A stretch of 64,000 nucleotides of DNA from Duganella alba (GCF_009674495.1 NZ_WKJN01000007.1:186001-250000), one strand, 5' to 3'. Positions 26,405 through 35,615 are shown, counted from the first letter of the stretch. The notes: a model not told the origin generated them from the sequence alone. Numbers and translations: made by a program.

Positions 26405-27774
26405 TGGCGCCCGACGATCCAGCGCAGCAGGAAGGACGCAAGCCGCGCGGCCTGCGCCTTTCCTTGCTGACGCGCTGGACCGCGCTGATCGGCACGCTGC
26501 TGACGGTCGGCATCCTGATCGCGCTCGAGCTGACGCGCATATTTCCCGACAATTCCAGCGTGGTGCTGGCGATCTGCCTGCTGTGCGTGCTGCCGATCTC
26601 CATCATCACCATCCGCGCCGAGCTGGAACGCATGCTGTCGCTGTTCCGCGCGCTGACCGGCACCGTCACCAGCTACCAGGACGGCGATTTTTCCTTCAGC
26701 CTGCACTGGCCGCAGAACGACGAACTGAGCGACCTGGTGGCCGCCCACAACAAGCTCGGCGACGTGCTGCGCACGCAGCGCCTGGACCTGGTGCAGCGCG
26801 AACTGCTGCTCGACACCATGGTGCAGAACACGCCGGTGGCAATGCTGCTGATCAGCGAGTCCGGCCCCATCGTCTACGCCAACATCGCCGCGCGCCAGCT
26901 GCTGTACGAAGGCCGCCGCATGGAAGGCCACAAGCTGGACGAGGTGCTGGCCAAGGTGTCGCCAGCCTTGCTGGAAGCACTGGCGCGCGGCGGCGACGGC
27001 CTGTTCACCACCAAGGCGGCCGGCGCCGACGTCGAGGAAGAAGACGTCTACCACCTGGCGCGCCGCACCTTCAAGCTGAATGGCCGCAACCACGAACTGC
27101 TGCTGCTGCGCCAGCTGACCATGGAGCTGCGCCGGCAGGAAGTGCAGACGTGGAAAAAAGTCATCCGCGTCATCAGCCACGAACTGAACAACTCGCTGGC
27201 GCCACTGACCTCGCTGGCGCATTCCGGCGCGGAGCTGGTGCGGCGCGGCCAGACCGAACGCCTGCCGCAGATCCTGGCGACGATAGAGGAACGCACGCGC
27301 CATCTGGAAAGCTTCATCCTCGGCTACGCGCGCTTTGCCAAGCTGCCGGCGCCGCGCTTGGAAACCCGGCACTGGCAAGCCTTCCTGACACACCTGGGCG
27401 AACAGGTGGTGTTCCAGCTGATCGGCGAACCGCCGGCCGAGCCATGCGCCTTCGATCCGGCCCAGCTGGAACAGGCGCTGCTCAATTTGCTGAAGAACGC
27501 CCACGAATCCGGCTCGCCCGCCGACCAGGTGAGCCTGGAGGTACGCCGGCTGTACGACGCGGTCCGCATCGACGTGATGGATCGCGGGCCCGGCATGAGC
27601 GAAACAGTGCTGACCAACGCCCTGGTGCCGTTCTACTCGACGAAACGCAGCGGCACCGGCCTGGGCTTGGCCCTGGCGCGCGAAATCACCGAAGCCCATG
27701 GCGGCCGCATCACCCTGACCAACCGCGAGGGCGGCGGGTTGACCGTCACCATGATGCTGCCGCTGATTGGCTGA
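26404..27774 (+). CDS. Sensor histidine kinase, partner of the sigma-54 regulator
   Basis: A 456-residue membrane kinase. Two TM helices (about residues 27-44 and 52-72) are joined by only about seven periplasmic residues. A HAMP-like segment and a PAS-like domain (about 130-180) follow, then the phospho-acceptor H259 in RVISHELNNSLAPL, and a GHKL ATPase with the N box (NLLKNAHESG), DRGPGMS and GTGLGLALAREI. The tiny periplasmic loop suggests that it senses a signal within the membrane or through the transporter rather than a free periplasmic ligand. Its ATG overlaps the regulator's TGA (TGATG). Confidence 0.93.
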   Translation: MAPDDPAQQEGRKPRGLRLSLLTRWTALIGTLLTVGILIALELTRIFPDNSSVVLAICLLCVLPISIITIRAELERMLSLFRALTGTVTSYQDGDFSFSLHWPQNDELSDLVAAHNKLGDVLRTQRLDLVQRELLLDTMVQNTPVAMLLISESGPIVYANIAARQLLYEGRRMEGHKLDEVLAKVSPALLEALARGGDGLFTTKAAGADVEEEDVYHLARRTFKLNGRNHELLLLRQLTMELRRQEVQTWKKVIRVISHELNNSLAPLTSLAHSGAELVRRGQTERLPQILATIEERTRHLESFILGYARFAKLPAPRLETRHWQAFLTHLGEQVVFQLIGEPPAEPCAFDPAQLEQALLNLLKNAHESGSPADQVSLEVRRLYDAVRIDVMDRGPGMSETVLTNALVPFYSTKRSGTGLGLALAREITEAHGGRITLTNREGGGLTVTMMLPLIG

Positions 27775-27795
27775 GGGGCCGGCGGCGCCTGTTAC

Positions 27796-27842
27796 CCCGC
27801 ACGGCGGCGAACCAGGGTCAGACCCCTGCGGGGTCTGACCCT
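27796..27842 (+). repeat. REP-like palindromic repeat, copy 1
   Basis: A perfect 13-bp stem, AGGGTCAGACCCC / GGGGTCTGACCCT, with a 3-nt loop (27814-27842), preceded by the box CCCGCACGGCGG (27796-27807). A second unit with the same box and palindrome occurs in opposite orientation at 50890-50939. It lies between the kinase stop and the next gene and may also work as a terminator or mRNA-end stabiliser. Confidence 0.75.
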
Positions 27843-27897
27843 TCGGCCTGAGGGTTACAGCGAGGATCAATCCGCAGCCGGCTGGTAAACTACCAAC

Positions 27898-28662
27898 ATG
27901 AGTACACCTATCAAATTCGACCAACCCGGTCACCCGCCCGCCACCATCACCGAATTCCAGGGCGTGCGCAGCCTGCACCTCGGCACCTCCTGGGTGCAGG
28001 GCGCCATGCGCATCGCCAAGCCCGACAACATCGAGCTGGAATACGTGCAGATGATGATGATGTGGCTGCTCTTCAAAGACCAGCCGCGCCACATCGTGCA
28101 ACTGGGCCTGGGCAGCGCCGCGCTGACCAAGTTCTGCTACCGCCGCCTGCCGCAGGCGCGCGTGACCGCCATCGAACTCAATCCCAACGTGATCGCCATG
28201 TGTCAGTCTCAATTCGGCCTGCCGTCCAACGACGAGCGCCTGGACGTGCGCGAAATGAACGCCATGGACTTCGTGCTCGATCCAGCCAACCACAACACCG
28301 TCGACGTGCTGCAGGTGGACCTGTACGACGAGGAAGCGCGCGGCCCGGTGCTCGACTCGCCGGAGTTCTACCAGGGCTGCGCCGACGTGCTGCGCGACGG
28401 CGGCATCATGACCACCAACGTCTTCGGCGACGATTTCTCCAACTACGACAAGAACCTGCAAACGATGGAACTGGTGTTCGACGCCGTAGTGTGGCTGCCG
28501 GAGGTACACGACGCCAACATCGTGGTCATCGCGTTCAAGAACGCGCCGTCGCTGGACTTCAGTGAACTGTACGAGCGCGCCGGCGAGATCAAGAAAAGCC
28601 TGAACCTGCCGGCCAAGTCGTGGGTCAACGGCCTGAAAGAGTGGATGCGCGACCACCAGTAG
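27898..28662 (+). CDS. Spermidine-synthase-like protein
   Basis: A 254-residue Rossmann-fold protein of the spermidine synthase/SAM-methyltransferase group. Visible landmarks are the glycine-rich QLGLGSAALTKFCYRRLP, the acidic VTAIELNPNVI (nucleoside binding), and VDVLQVDLYDEEARGP in place of the canonical D-x-x-D-P-x-G-P catalytic loop. That loop is altered, so true aminopropyl transfer is doubtful. Many such fused or free SpeE-like proteins remain uncharacterised. It stands alone between the REP-like element and the second TonB receptor. Confidence 0.75.
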   Translation: MSTPIKFDQPGHPPATITEFQGVRSLHLGTSWVQGAMRIAKPDNIELEYVQMMMMWLLFKDQPRHIVQLGLGSAALTKFCYRRLPQARVTAIELNPNVIAMCQSQFGLPSNDERLDVREMNAMDFVLDPANHNTVDVLQVDLYDEEARGPVLDSPEFYQGCADVLRDGGIMTTNVFGDDFSNYDKNLQTMELVFDAVVWLPEVHDANIVVIAFKNAPSLDFSELYERAGEIKKSLNLPAKSWVNGLKEWMRDHQ

Positions 28663-28860
28663 GGTCAGCAAGGTCCGCACCACACCGATGCGCGCGCGCC
28701 ACACTTTTGCGCCCGCATGTGGCAGGCCCGTGCCGGGCCGCCATCCAGCTTACGATACATTACGTTACAGTGCACGAGTTATGTGCAAATGTGCATAATT
28801 CGCAACATTGTGGTGCATGCGGCGTTGTCGTCCTTGCACGTGCCGACTTAGTATTTTTCC

Positions 28861-28885
28861 AACGGCCTTACCCCCGCAGGCCGTT
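28861..28885 (+). other. Hairpin in the leader of the second TonB receptor gene
   Basis: AACGGCCT and AGGCCGTT form an 8-bp stem around a 9-nt loop, 24 nt before the receptor ATG. Only a short T-run follows, so it is not a convincing terminator; it could affect leader folding or stability. The rest of the 247-bp spacer is AT-rich near 28750-28810 and presumably holds the promoter. Confidence 0.3.
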
Positions 28886-28909
28886 TTCAAAAAACTAAGA
28901 GAGAGCACA

Positions 28910-31342
28910 ATGATCCGAGCACCCCAATTCAAACGCACCCTGCTCGCCAGCGCCATCCTGCTGCTGGCAGCGCAAACCGCCCAGGCGCAAACGTCCACCG
29001 ACGGCAGCGCCAGGGCCGATGAACAAACCGTGGTGGTCCTGGGCTCGCGCTCGGTGGCCAAGACGGCGCTGGACACCTCGTCGCCGGTGGGCCTGATCGG
29101 CCTCAAAGACCTGCAAACCGCCGGCCCGCTGGAACTGGGCAAGCTGCTGCAAACGCTGGACCCGTCGTTCAACTTCTCCACCACCTTCATCAGCGACGGC
29201 ACCGACTCGATCCGCCCCGCCACCCTGCGCTCGCTGGGGCCGGACCAGGTGCTGGTGCTGATCAACGGCAAACGGCGTCACCAGCAGGCGCTGGTCAACG
29301 TGCAGCAGACCGTCGGCCGTGGCTCGGCCGGCACCGACATCAACGCCATTCCGCTGGGCGCCATCCACCACATCGAAGTGCTGCGCGACGGCGCCGCCGC
29401 CCAATACGGCTCGGATGCGATCGCCGGCGTGATCAACATCGTCCTCAAGTCCAACATCGGCGAAACGTCGTTGAGCGGCCAGCTGGGCACCACCTCGGAC
29501 GGCGACGGCGACCTGTACTCGGCCAGCGCCAACCGCGGCTTCGCGCTGGGCGAGAATGGCGGCTACATCAACCTGACGCTGGAAGGCCGCAAGCGCGGCG
29601 AGACCAACCGCGCCGGCCCGGATTCGCTGCGCGTCAATCCACCGCGCGTGACGCAGCACATCGGCGACAGCAACACCAAGGACGGCTACTTCTGGTGGAA
29701 CGGCGCGCTGCCGATCGACAAGGAGAGCGAGTTCTATGCCTTCGGCGGCGTCTCCAAGCGCAAGAGCGATTCGTATGGCTTCTTCCGTTCGGCCGGCGAC
29801 GACCGCACCGTGTCGTCCGTGTATCCGAACGGCTTCCTGCCGGCGATCAGCACCGACATCAAGGACGCCTCGTTCGCCTTCGGCTACCGCCACGACCTGC
29901 CGCGCGACTGGAAGGCCGACGTCAGCATCAACTACGGCCGCAGCGAGCTGGCCTTCCACGAATCGAACAGTTTGAACGTCAGCTACTGGTACGAACCGAA
30001 ACCGGGCGGCGGCGTCTACGCCGACTCGCCGCGCGAGGCCGACACCGGCACGCTGCGCTTCTCGCAGCTGACCTTCAATGCCGACATCAAGGGTCCGGTC
30101 AAGGTCGGCGACAGCGAAGTGTCGCTGGCCACCGGCTTCGAATACCGCCAGGACAACTACCAGATCATCGCCGGCGATCCGGTGTCGTACCAGTACGGCC
30201 GCACCAACAATCCGGCCATCGCCATCACCACGCCGAGCGGCGCCACCGCCGCCGCCGGCATCCAGGGCTTCCCCGGCTATACGCCTGGGACGGCGGTGGA
30301 TTCGGGCCGCCACAACATCGCACTGTTCCTCGACGCCGAAACCAAACCGATCAACACGGTGACGCTGGGCGGCGCCGTGCGCTACGAAAAATACTCGGAC
30401 TTCGGCAGCACCGTCACCGGCAAGCTCAGTGGCCGCTTCGACCCGACCAAGGAAGTGGGCATCCGCGCCAGCCTGTCCACCGGCTTCCGCGCGCCAAGCG
30501 TGCAGCAGGAGTTCTACAGCTCCGTCTCCACCAACCTGAATAACGGCGTGCTGACCGAGACGCTGACCGCGCGCCAGGGCAGCGCCGTGACGCAGGCCTT
30601 CGGCATCAAGCCGCTGAAAGAGGAAACCTCGACCAACGGCAGCATCGGCGTGGTGCTGCGACCGGTGAAGAACTTCTCGCTGACGGCCGATGCCTACGAG
30701 ATCAAGATCAAGGACCGCATCGTCTTCTCCAGCGAGATCGCACCGGAGGCCGGCGGCGGCCCGATCGCCAACATCCTGCGTCCGCTGGGCGTGGGCCAGG
30801 CGCAGTTCTTCACCAACGCGGTCGATACGCGCACGCGCGGCCTGGACGTGGTGGCCGAGAACACCACCAAGTTCGATTCGTCGACGCTGGTGCTGTCGGG
30901 CCAACTGGGCTTCAACAAGACCGAGGTGACCAAGCGCCATTCGACATCGTCGGTGCTGAGCGGCGAGAAACTGTTCGACAAATCGCAGGTGACGCTGATC
31001 GAGCACGGTCAGCCGCGCAAGCACCACGTGGTGGCAGCCGACTACACCACCGGCGCCTGGAACCTGAACACCCGCGCCAACTACTACGGTCCGGTGGAAG
31101 CGGAAAACTTCAGCCCTCTGCAGAAGTGGGACGCGCGCTGGCTGGTGGATGCATCGGTGCGCTATGGCTTCAGCAAGCGCACCTTCCTCAGCGTGGGCGT
31201 GAACAATGCCTTCAACCAGCTGCCCAACCTGTGGGCCAACGGCGGCGATTTCCCGAAACTGGGCTTCACCCGCTGCTGGGAAACCTGCCCTATCGGCGTG
31301 AACGGCCGCTCGTTCTACGTGCGGGCGGATACGGCGTTTTAA
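28910..31342 (+). CDS. TonB-dependent receptor
   Basis: An 810-residue outer-membrane receptor. A signal peptide ends near residue 25 (AQAQ). The plug domain has the TonB-box-like EQTVVVLGSRS, LRSLGPDQVLVLINGKRRHQQ and the end-of-plug IEVLRDGAAAQYGSDAIAGVINIVLK. The barrel ends FYVRADTAF with terminal Phe. The ATG follows GAGAGAGC. The plug wording is typical of proteobacterial receptors outside the large TIGR01782 class at 1318-4308. No siderophore or vitamin genes adjoin it, so the substrate is open. Its last 53 bp overlap the 3' end of the convergent MocR gene. Confidence 0.93.
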   Translation: MIRAPQFKRTLLASAILLLAAQTAQAQTSTDGSARADEQTVVVLGSRSVAKTALDTSSPVGLIGLKDLQTAGPLELGKLLQTLDPSFNFSTTFISDGTDSIRPATLRSLGPDQVLVLINGKRRHQQALVNVQQTVGRGSAGTDINAIPLGAIHHIEVLRDGAAAQYGSDAIAGVINIVLKSNIGETSLSGQLGTTSDGDGDLYSASANRGFALGENGGYINLTLEGRKRGETNRAGPDSLRVNPPRVTQHIGDSNTKDGYFWWNGALPIDKESEFYAFGGVSKRKSDSYGFFRSAGDDRTVSSVYPNGFLPAISTDIKDASFAFGYRHDLPRDWKADVSINYGRSELAFHESNSLNVSYWYEPKPGGGVYADSPREADTGTLRFSQLTFNADIKGPVKVGDSEVSLATGFEYRQDNYQIIAGDPVSYQYGRTNNPAIAITTPSGATAAAGIQGFPGYTPGTAVDSGRHNIALFLDAETKPINTVTLGGAVRYEKYSDFGSTVTGKLSGRFDPTKEVGIRASLSTGFRAPSVQQEFYSSVSTNLNNGVLTETLTARQGSAVTQAFGIKPLKEETSTNGSIGVVLRPVKNFSLTADAYEIKIKDRIVFSSEIAPEAGGGPIANILRPLGVGQAQFFTNAVDTRTRGLDVVAENTTKFDSSTLVLSGQLGFNKTEVTKRHSTSSVLSGEKLFDKSQVTLIEHGQPRKHHVVAADYTTGAWNLNTRANYYGPVEAENFSPLQKWDARWLVDASVRYGFSKRTFLSVGVNNAFNQLPNLWANGGDFPKLGFTRCWETCPIGVNGRSFYVRADTAF

Positions 31343-32834
31343 GCTGCGCCGCTCCGGCGGCTGAACAGTTGGCGGCGTAGGCCGCAAGGTGCACCAGCGC
31401 CGCCAACTGCTTCACCAGTCCCTCCATCTGCTCGGCCGGCACCTGTGCGTAGCCGAGCATCAGTCCCTTCCAGCCTGAATCACCCTGCGTGTCATGCGTG
31501 CTGAGCGCGTTGACGGCAATGCCACGCTGCAGCGCCTGCGCGACGATGGCCACGTCGTCAATGCGCGCATCCTGAAAGCGCAGGGACAGATGCATGCCGG
31601 AGGAACCGCCGTGCACCGTCGCCACCGAACCAAGGTGCAGCGCCAGCGCGGCCACCAGCGCATCGCGCCGCTGGCGGTACAGCCGCCGCATGCGCCGCAG
31701 ATGCAGCACGAACTGGCCGCTGCGAAGGAACTCCGCCAGCGCCAGCTGTTCCGCCACGCGGCCGCGCGACGACGACTGCGCACGCATCTGCGCGAACGCT
31801 TCCGCCAGCGACGCCGGCACCACCACAAAGCCGATGCGCAGCGACGGGAACATCGTCTTGCTGAAGGTGCCGAGGTAGACCACCGGCGCATCCGCCGCCA
31901 GCCCTTGCATCGCGTGCAGCGGCGCGCCGTCGTGACGGAACTCGCTGTCGTAATCGTCCTCGATGATCAGCGCGCCGGCCGCACGCGCCGCCTCGATCAG
32001 CGCCAGGCGCCGGCGCAAACTCAACACGCTGCCGATCGGATACTGGTGCGATGGCGTGGTGTAGATCAAACGCGGAGGCCGCAGCAGCCAGTCCTCCGCC
32101 GTCGGCGCCATGCCCTCGTCATCCACGTCGATGCCGGCCACCGCCAGTCCGGCGCCGCGCGCGGCGGCTAGTGCGCCGCCATAGCCGGGATTCTCAATCC
32201 AGACCGTGTCGCTGTCGTCGGCCAGCGCGCGCATGCACAGATCAAGGCTGCTCTGCGTGCCGTCGGTGATGAAGACCTGCGCGGCGTCGCACACCACGCC
32301 GCGCGCGGCGCGCAGGTGGTCGGCAATCGCCTCGCGCAACTGCGGCTCGCCGGCCGGATCGCCGTAATTCAGCTGCACCACCGTCATGGCCCGCAGTGCG
32401 CGTTCCAGCATGCGCCGCCACAACGCCATCGGAAACAGCTCCAGCGCCGGCACACCGGGCACGAAGGCGCCCATGCGGTCGGCCGGTCCCGGCACCGCGC
32501 GCAGGCTCCGTGCGCGCTGCGACAGGCCGGCCTGCGGCGCCGCAAGCGCGCGCCTGGCCGGCGCCCGCTCCGGCGTCACCGCAGCCACCACCGTGCCACG
32601 GCGGTCCGTGACCACGAAACCTTCGCTGGCTAGCTGTTCATAGGCATACAGCACGGTGTTGCGCGCCACGCCCAGCTCCTCGGCCAGCGCGCGCGAAGCG
32701 GCGAGCCGCGCGCCGGCAGCCAGCGTGCCATTGCGGATCGCCGCCCGCAGGCATTCGTGCAGCAGGCGCTGGCGCGGCCAGCCGCGATGACTGTTTTGGG
32801 CGGAATAGCCGGAGATCAGCAGGACGAGATCCAT
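31290..32834 (-). CDS. MocR/PdxR-type regulator (GntR helix-turn-helix fused to aminotransferase fold)
   Basis: A 514-residue regulator. An N-terminal GntR winged helix (about residues 20-85; ASRALAEELGVARNTVLYAYEQLASEGFV) is joined to a fold-type I aminotransferase domain. The PLP-binding Lys is in the GTFSKTMFPSLRIGF stretch, and a DDYDSEFR acidic turn precedes it. MocR proteins sense PLP or amino-compounds; PdxR controls vitamin B6 synthesis. No biosynthetic partner adjoins; the divergent gene encodes a secreted metallohydrolase. About 20 residues at the C-terminus are encoded antisense to the TonB receptor's last codons, so the end may be a diverged extension. Confidence 0.88.
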   Translation of the reverse strand: MDLVLLISGYSAQNSHRGWPRQRLLHECLRAAIRNGTLAAGARLAASRALAEELGVARNTVLYAYEQLASEGFVVTDRRGTVVAAVTPERAPARRALAAPQAGLSQRARSLRAVPGPADRMGAFVPGVPALELFPMALWRRMLERALRAMTVVQLNYGDPAGEPQLREAIADHLRAARGVVCDAAQVFITDGTQSSLDLCMRALADDSDTVWIENPGYGGALAAARGAGLAVAGIDVDDEGMAPTAEDWLLRPPRLIYTTPSHQYPIGSVLSLRRRLALIEAARAAGALIIEDDYDSEFRHDGAPLHAMQGLAADAPVVYLGTFSKTMFPSLRIGFVVVPASLAEAFAQMRAQSSSRGRVAEQLALAEFLRSGQFVLHLRRMRRLYRQRRDALVAALALHLGSVATVHGGSSGMHLSLRFQDARIDDVAIVAQALQRGIAVNALSTHDTQGDSGWKGLMLGYAQVPAEQMEGLVKQLAALVHLAAYAANCSAAGAAQLKTPYPPARRTSGRSRR

Positions 32835-33025
32835 TCATGGCTCCATGTAGTTACTCAATTAAGCTCAATTTCAAGGAGCCAGTAGCGCATTATATTCTCC
32901 CCCTTCATTGTCTCTCCTTGGGCAACAAAGAGTAGACGTCGGACTGGTTTATCGCGATACGCCAACTCGGCATACTGCCGCATCTGCACCATTTAATGTC
33001 CCGTACATCCTTCAGGAGCTCAATC

Positions 33026-33877
33026 ATGAAACAGTTATTATCAGGTCTCGCCTTCGCCATCCTTTCGTTTGCCGCAACCGGCGCCTCGCATGCGGCGCCT
33101 CCCGACATGAAGATGTACCGGCTGGACTGCGGCCATATGACGCTGGGCGACAAGTCGGTGATGTCGGACGAAGGCCTCTACCACGGCCAGTCCTACGACA
33201 TCGTCATGTCCTGCTATTTGATCAAACACGGCAACGATTGGCTGCTGTGGGATACCGGCTTGCCGAAGAAATATCTGGCCGGCCCGCTCACCGAAGGCAG
33301 CTTTACCACCAAGCTGGACCGCACGATCGTCGATCAGATCGGCGATCTGGGCCTGCGTCCGGACGACATCAAGTATGTCGCCGTGTCGCATTCGCACTTC
33401 GACCACTCCGGCCAGGTCAATGAATTTCCCAATGCAACCCTGATCATCCAGCGCGGCGAGCTCGACGCCATGGCCGACAGCAAGAAAGCTTCCGCCCACT
33501 ACATCGACGCCAGCCTGTATAACTCGCACATCGCGGGGACCAAACTGGACCGGGTACGCGTGGTCGATGGCGACGTCGATCTGTTCGGCGACGGCACGCT
33601 GACCACGCTCCAGACGCCGGGCCACACCCCGGGCAGCATGGCGCTGCTGCTGAAGCTGAACAACGCCGGCTATTACGTGCTGTCCGGCGACCAGTGGCAC
33701 TTCACTGAAAATTATGAACGCCACCAGGTGCCAAGCTGGAACTACGACCACAACGAAACCATCAGCTCCGGCAAAAAACTCGATGCCGTCATCGCCCGGA
33801 CGCACGCCACGCTGGTGATCCAGCACGAGCCGGTCGACAACCAGAAACTGCCGAAGTTCCCGCGCTTCCTCGACTGA
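33026..33877 (+). CDS. Exported metallo-beta-lactamase-fold hydrolase, AHL-lactonase-like
   Basis: A 283-residue protein with a Sec signal peptide (cleavage after about residue 24, SHA). The MBL metal site H-x-H-x-D-H is intact (SHSHFDHSGQV), followed by the further ligands in TPGHTPGS, SGDQWH and IQHEP. The arrangement and the YDIVMSCYLIKH opening resemble N-acyl-homoserine lactonases of the AiiA/AttM branch. It could open lactone rings of quorum-sensing signals in the periplasm or outside the cell, but other lactones or esters are equally possible. AGGAGC precedes the ATG. It is divergent from the MocR gene and followed 10 nt later by a broken porin gene. Confidence 0.8.
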   Translation: MKQLLSGLAFAILSFAATGASHAAPPDMKMYRLDCGHMTLGDKSVMSDEGLYHGQSYDIVMSCYLIKHGNDWLLWDTGLPKKYLAGPLTEGSFTTKLDRTIVDQIGDLGLRPDDIKYVAVSHSHFDHSGQVNEFPNATLIIQRGELDAMADSKKASAHYIDASLYNSHIAGTKLDRVRVVDGDVDLFGDGTLTTLQTPGHTPGSMALLLKLNNAGYYVLSGDQWHFTENYERHQVPSWNYDHNETISSGKKLDAVIARTHATLVIQHEPVDNQKLPKFPRFLD

Positions 33878-33887
33878 GTCAGCGGCC

Positions 33888-34704
33888 ATGTACCTTGACG
33901 CGGTCCCAACCGACCCGGTGCTGTACGGCGTGCTGGACACAGCGGTGCTCTATGAGAGCGACCGGCGCGGCCGGTCGAATACGTATCTGCGCAGCGGCAA
34001 CCAGCTGGCCAGCCGGATCGGCGTCAAGGGAAGCGAAGACCTGGGCGGCGGCACCCAGGCGCTGTATGTGCTCGAAGCCGGCGTGAACCTCGACACCGGC
34101 GCCGCCCCCCAGGCCGGTTCGATCTTCAACCGCCAGTCCTTCGTCGGCCTGGCCAATGAACGCTACGGCACCGTGACCATCGGCCACCAGTACCCGGCTT
34201 ACTATCTTTTCGTCGGCCTGCTGGTGCGGGCCGGCGCCCCCACCGGCTCCACCGACGCCCACCCTGGCGACATCGACGGCCTTGACGCCGCCAGCCGGAT
34301 CAACAATGCCGTCAGCTACACCTCGCCGGTATGGCATGGTGTGCAAGCCGGTCTGACCGCCGGCCCTGGCGAGCAGGCCGGCCACCAGGCTGGCGGCGGC
34401 GCCCATAGCGCGGCTGTCCGCTACGCCGGCGGTCCCTGGCATCTCGCGCTTGGCTACCAGTTGCTGAAGAACGGCCCGTCCAGCGCCACCTGGGACCCGA
34501 ACGCGGCGGGCAGCCTGTCGCGCTCACCGCTGAATGCCGGCTATCTATCTGGCGCAGGCACGCCAGCTTGCGCGTGGCCGCACGCTGGGCGCCGATGGGC
34601 TGCCGGTGGATGCCGTCGCCGTGGTGGGCGATTCGCAAGTGGGCACGCCATCATCGACCGGACGCCAGAATGTGTTCATGGCCGGATTGCGGTACAACTT
34701 TTAA
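33888..34704 (+). pseudogene. Broken Gram-negative porin gene
   Basis: The first frame from 33888 encodes unmistakable general-porin sequence: VLYGVLDTAVLYESD, SGNQLASRIGVKGSEDLGGGTQALYVLEAG, then NRQSFVGLANERYGTVTIGHQ. It lacks a signal peptide. Near 34541 the reading shifts by +1. The second frame then gives LAQARQLARGRTLGADG and ends in MAGLRYNF, the porin C-terminal strand with terminal Phe. The shift coincides with a tandem CTAT (GGCTATCTATCTGG); removal of one copy restores a continuous frame. Even repaired, the protein would be about 270 residues, shorter than the usual 330-380. With the missing signal peptide, at least two lesions are present. Confidence 0.8.
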
Positions 34705-34713
34705 GTGCGGCGG

Positions 34714-35615
34714 CTACCCCTGCAGCGTTTGCACGATATGTTCAAGCACCACCCGGGTTTTGGCGGTCATGCGATGCCCCACCGGGATCAGCGCATGCAC
34801 CGGCGGCGCCGCGACATCGGCATCCGGCAATATATGTACCAGACGGCCATCCGCGACAAACGGCCGGGCGAAGCGGTCGATGATCTGCGCAACACCCACA
34901 CCGAGCGCCGCGCCTTCGACCAGCACATGCCCATCTGCCAGGATCAGCGCCGGCGTTGGCATGAATTCGCGGCGCTGGCCCTCGTCGTTCAGCGACCAGC
35001 CGCGCAATTGTCCGGTAGCGCTGCGGAACAGCACCGCGTCATGCTCATGCAAATCCGCGAGCGACAAGATGGGATTGCGCTGGGCCAGATAGGACGGTGA
35101 CGCATACAGCGCCAGCTTCAGGTCGCAGATTTTACGTACCGTCATTTCGCTGTCAGCGGGAAGATGGCCGATCCGGACCACGATATCCCAGCCATCGGCC
35201 ACCGGATCGGACATCCGGTCGTTCAGGGCCATCTCCACCACCACCTGCGGATAGCGCGCGCGCAACGCGCCCAGCGTGGGCAGCATCAGGCGCCCGAAGC
35301 CGGCGGGAAGATCGACGCGCACCCGGCCTACGGGTTCGGCGCGGTTGGTTGCCAGCGCCTGTTCGGCTTCGCGCAGGCGTTCGATCGCCACGCGCGCCGC
35401 CGATAAATAGATCTGGCCGTCCTCGGTGATGTGTACCGCCCGCGTGGTGCGCTGGAACAGCTGGGTCGCCAGATGCTTTTCCAGCCGTTGCACTGCCTTG
35501 CCGACACTGGACTTGTTGGTGCCCATCCGTTCAGCGGCGGCGGTGAAGCTGCCGGTCTGGGCGACGGCGACGAAGGCATGATGTCCTGCAGCGTGGCGCC
35601 GGTCATTTCCTGCAT
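34714..35615 (-). pseudogene. LysR-family regulator gene with an N-terminal frameshift
   Basis: The main frame (34714-35526, 270 codons) encodes most of a LysR regulator: the second half of the helix-turn-helix (MGTNKSSVGKAVQRLEKHL) and a complete effector domain. The family's usual opening is found upstream in two frames. From an ATG at 35615 with GGAG before it, one frame reads MQEMTGATLQDI. The main frame then supplies AFVAVAQTGSFTAAAER without a start codon. Adding one C near 35577-35582 joins them into a normal LysR start (LQDI-H-AFVAVAQTGSF). As the sequence stands, the protein would lack the first helix. A sequencing error cannot be excluded. It is divergent from an FMN-binding protein gene. 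Confidence 0.7.

Noticed and set aside
25990-28704. A 904-codon open frame on the minus strand opposite the kinase and SpeE-like genes.
   Set aside because: It crosses several genes and a palindrome, has repetitive Q/R/A/H-rich translation and no recognisable domain.
28861-28885. A transcription attenuator before the second TonB receptor.
   Set aside because: The stem is modest and lacks a proper T-run; it is kept only as a low-confidence hairpin.
28895-31387. An 830-codon open frame antisense to the second TonB receptor.
   Set aside because: Shadow of the receptor gene; no conserved motif, and composition is typical of reverse-strand reading in GC-rich DNA.
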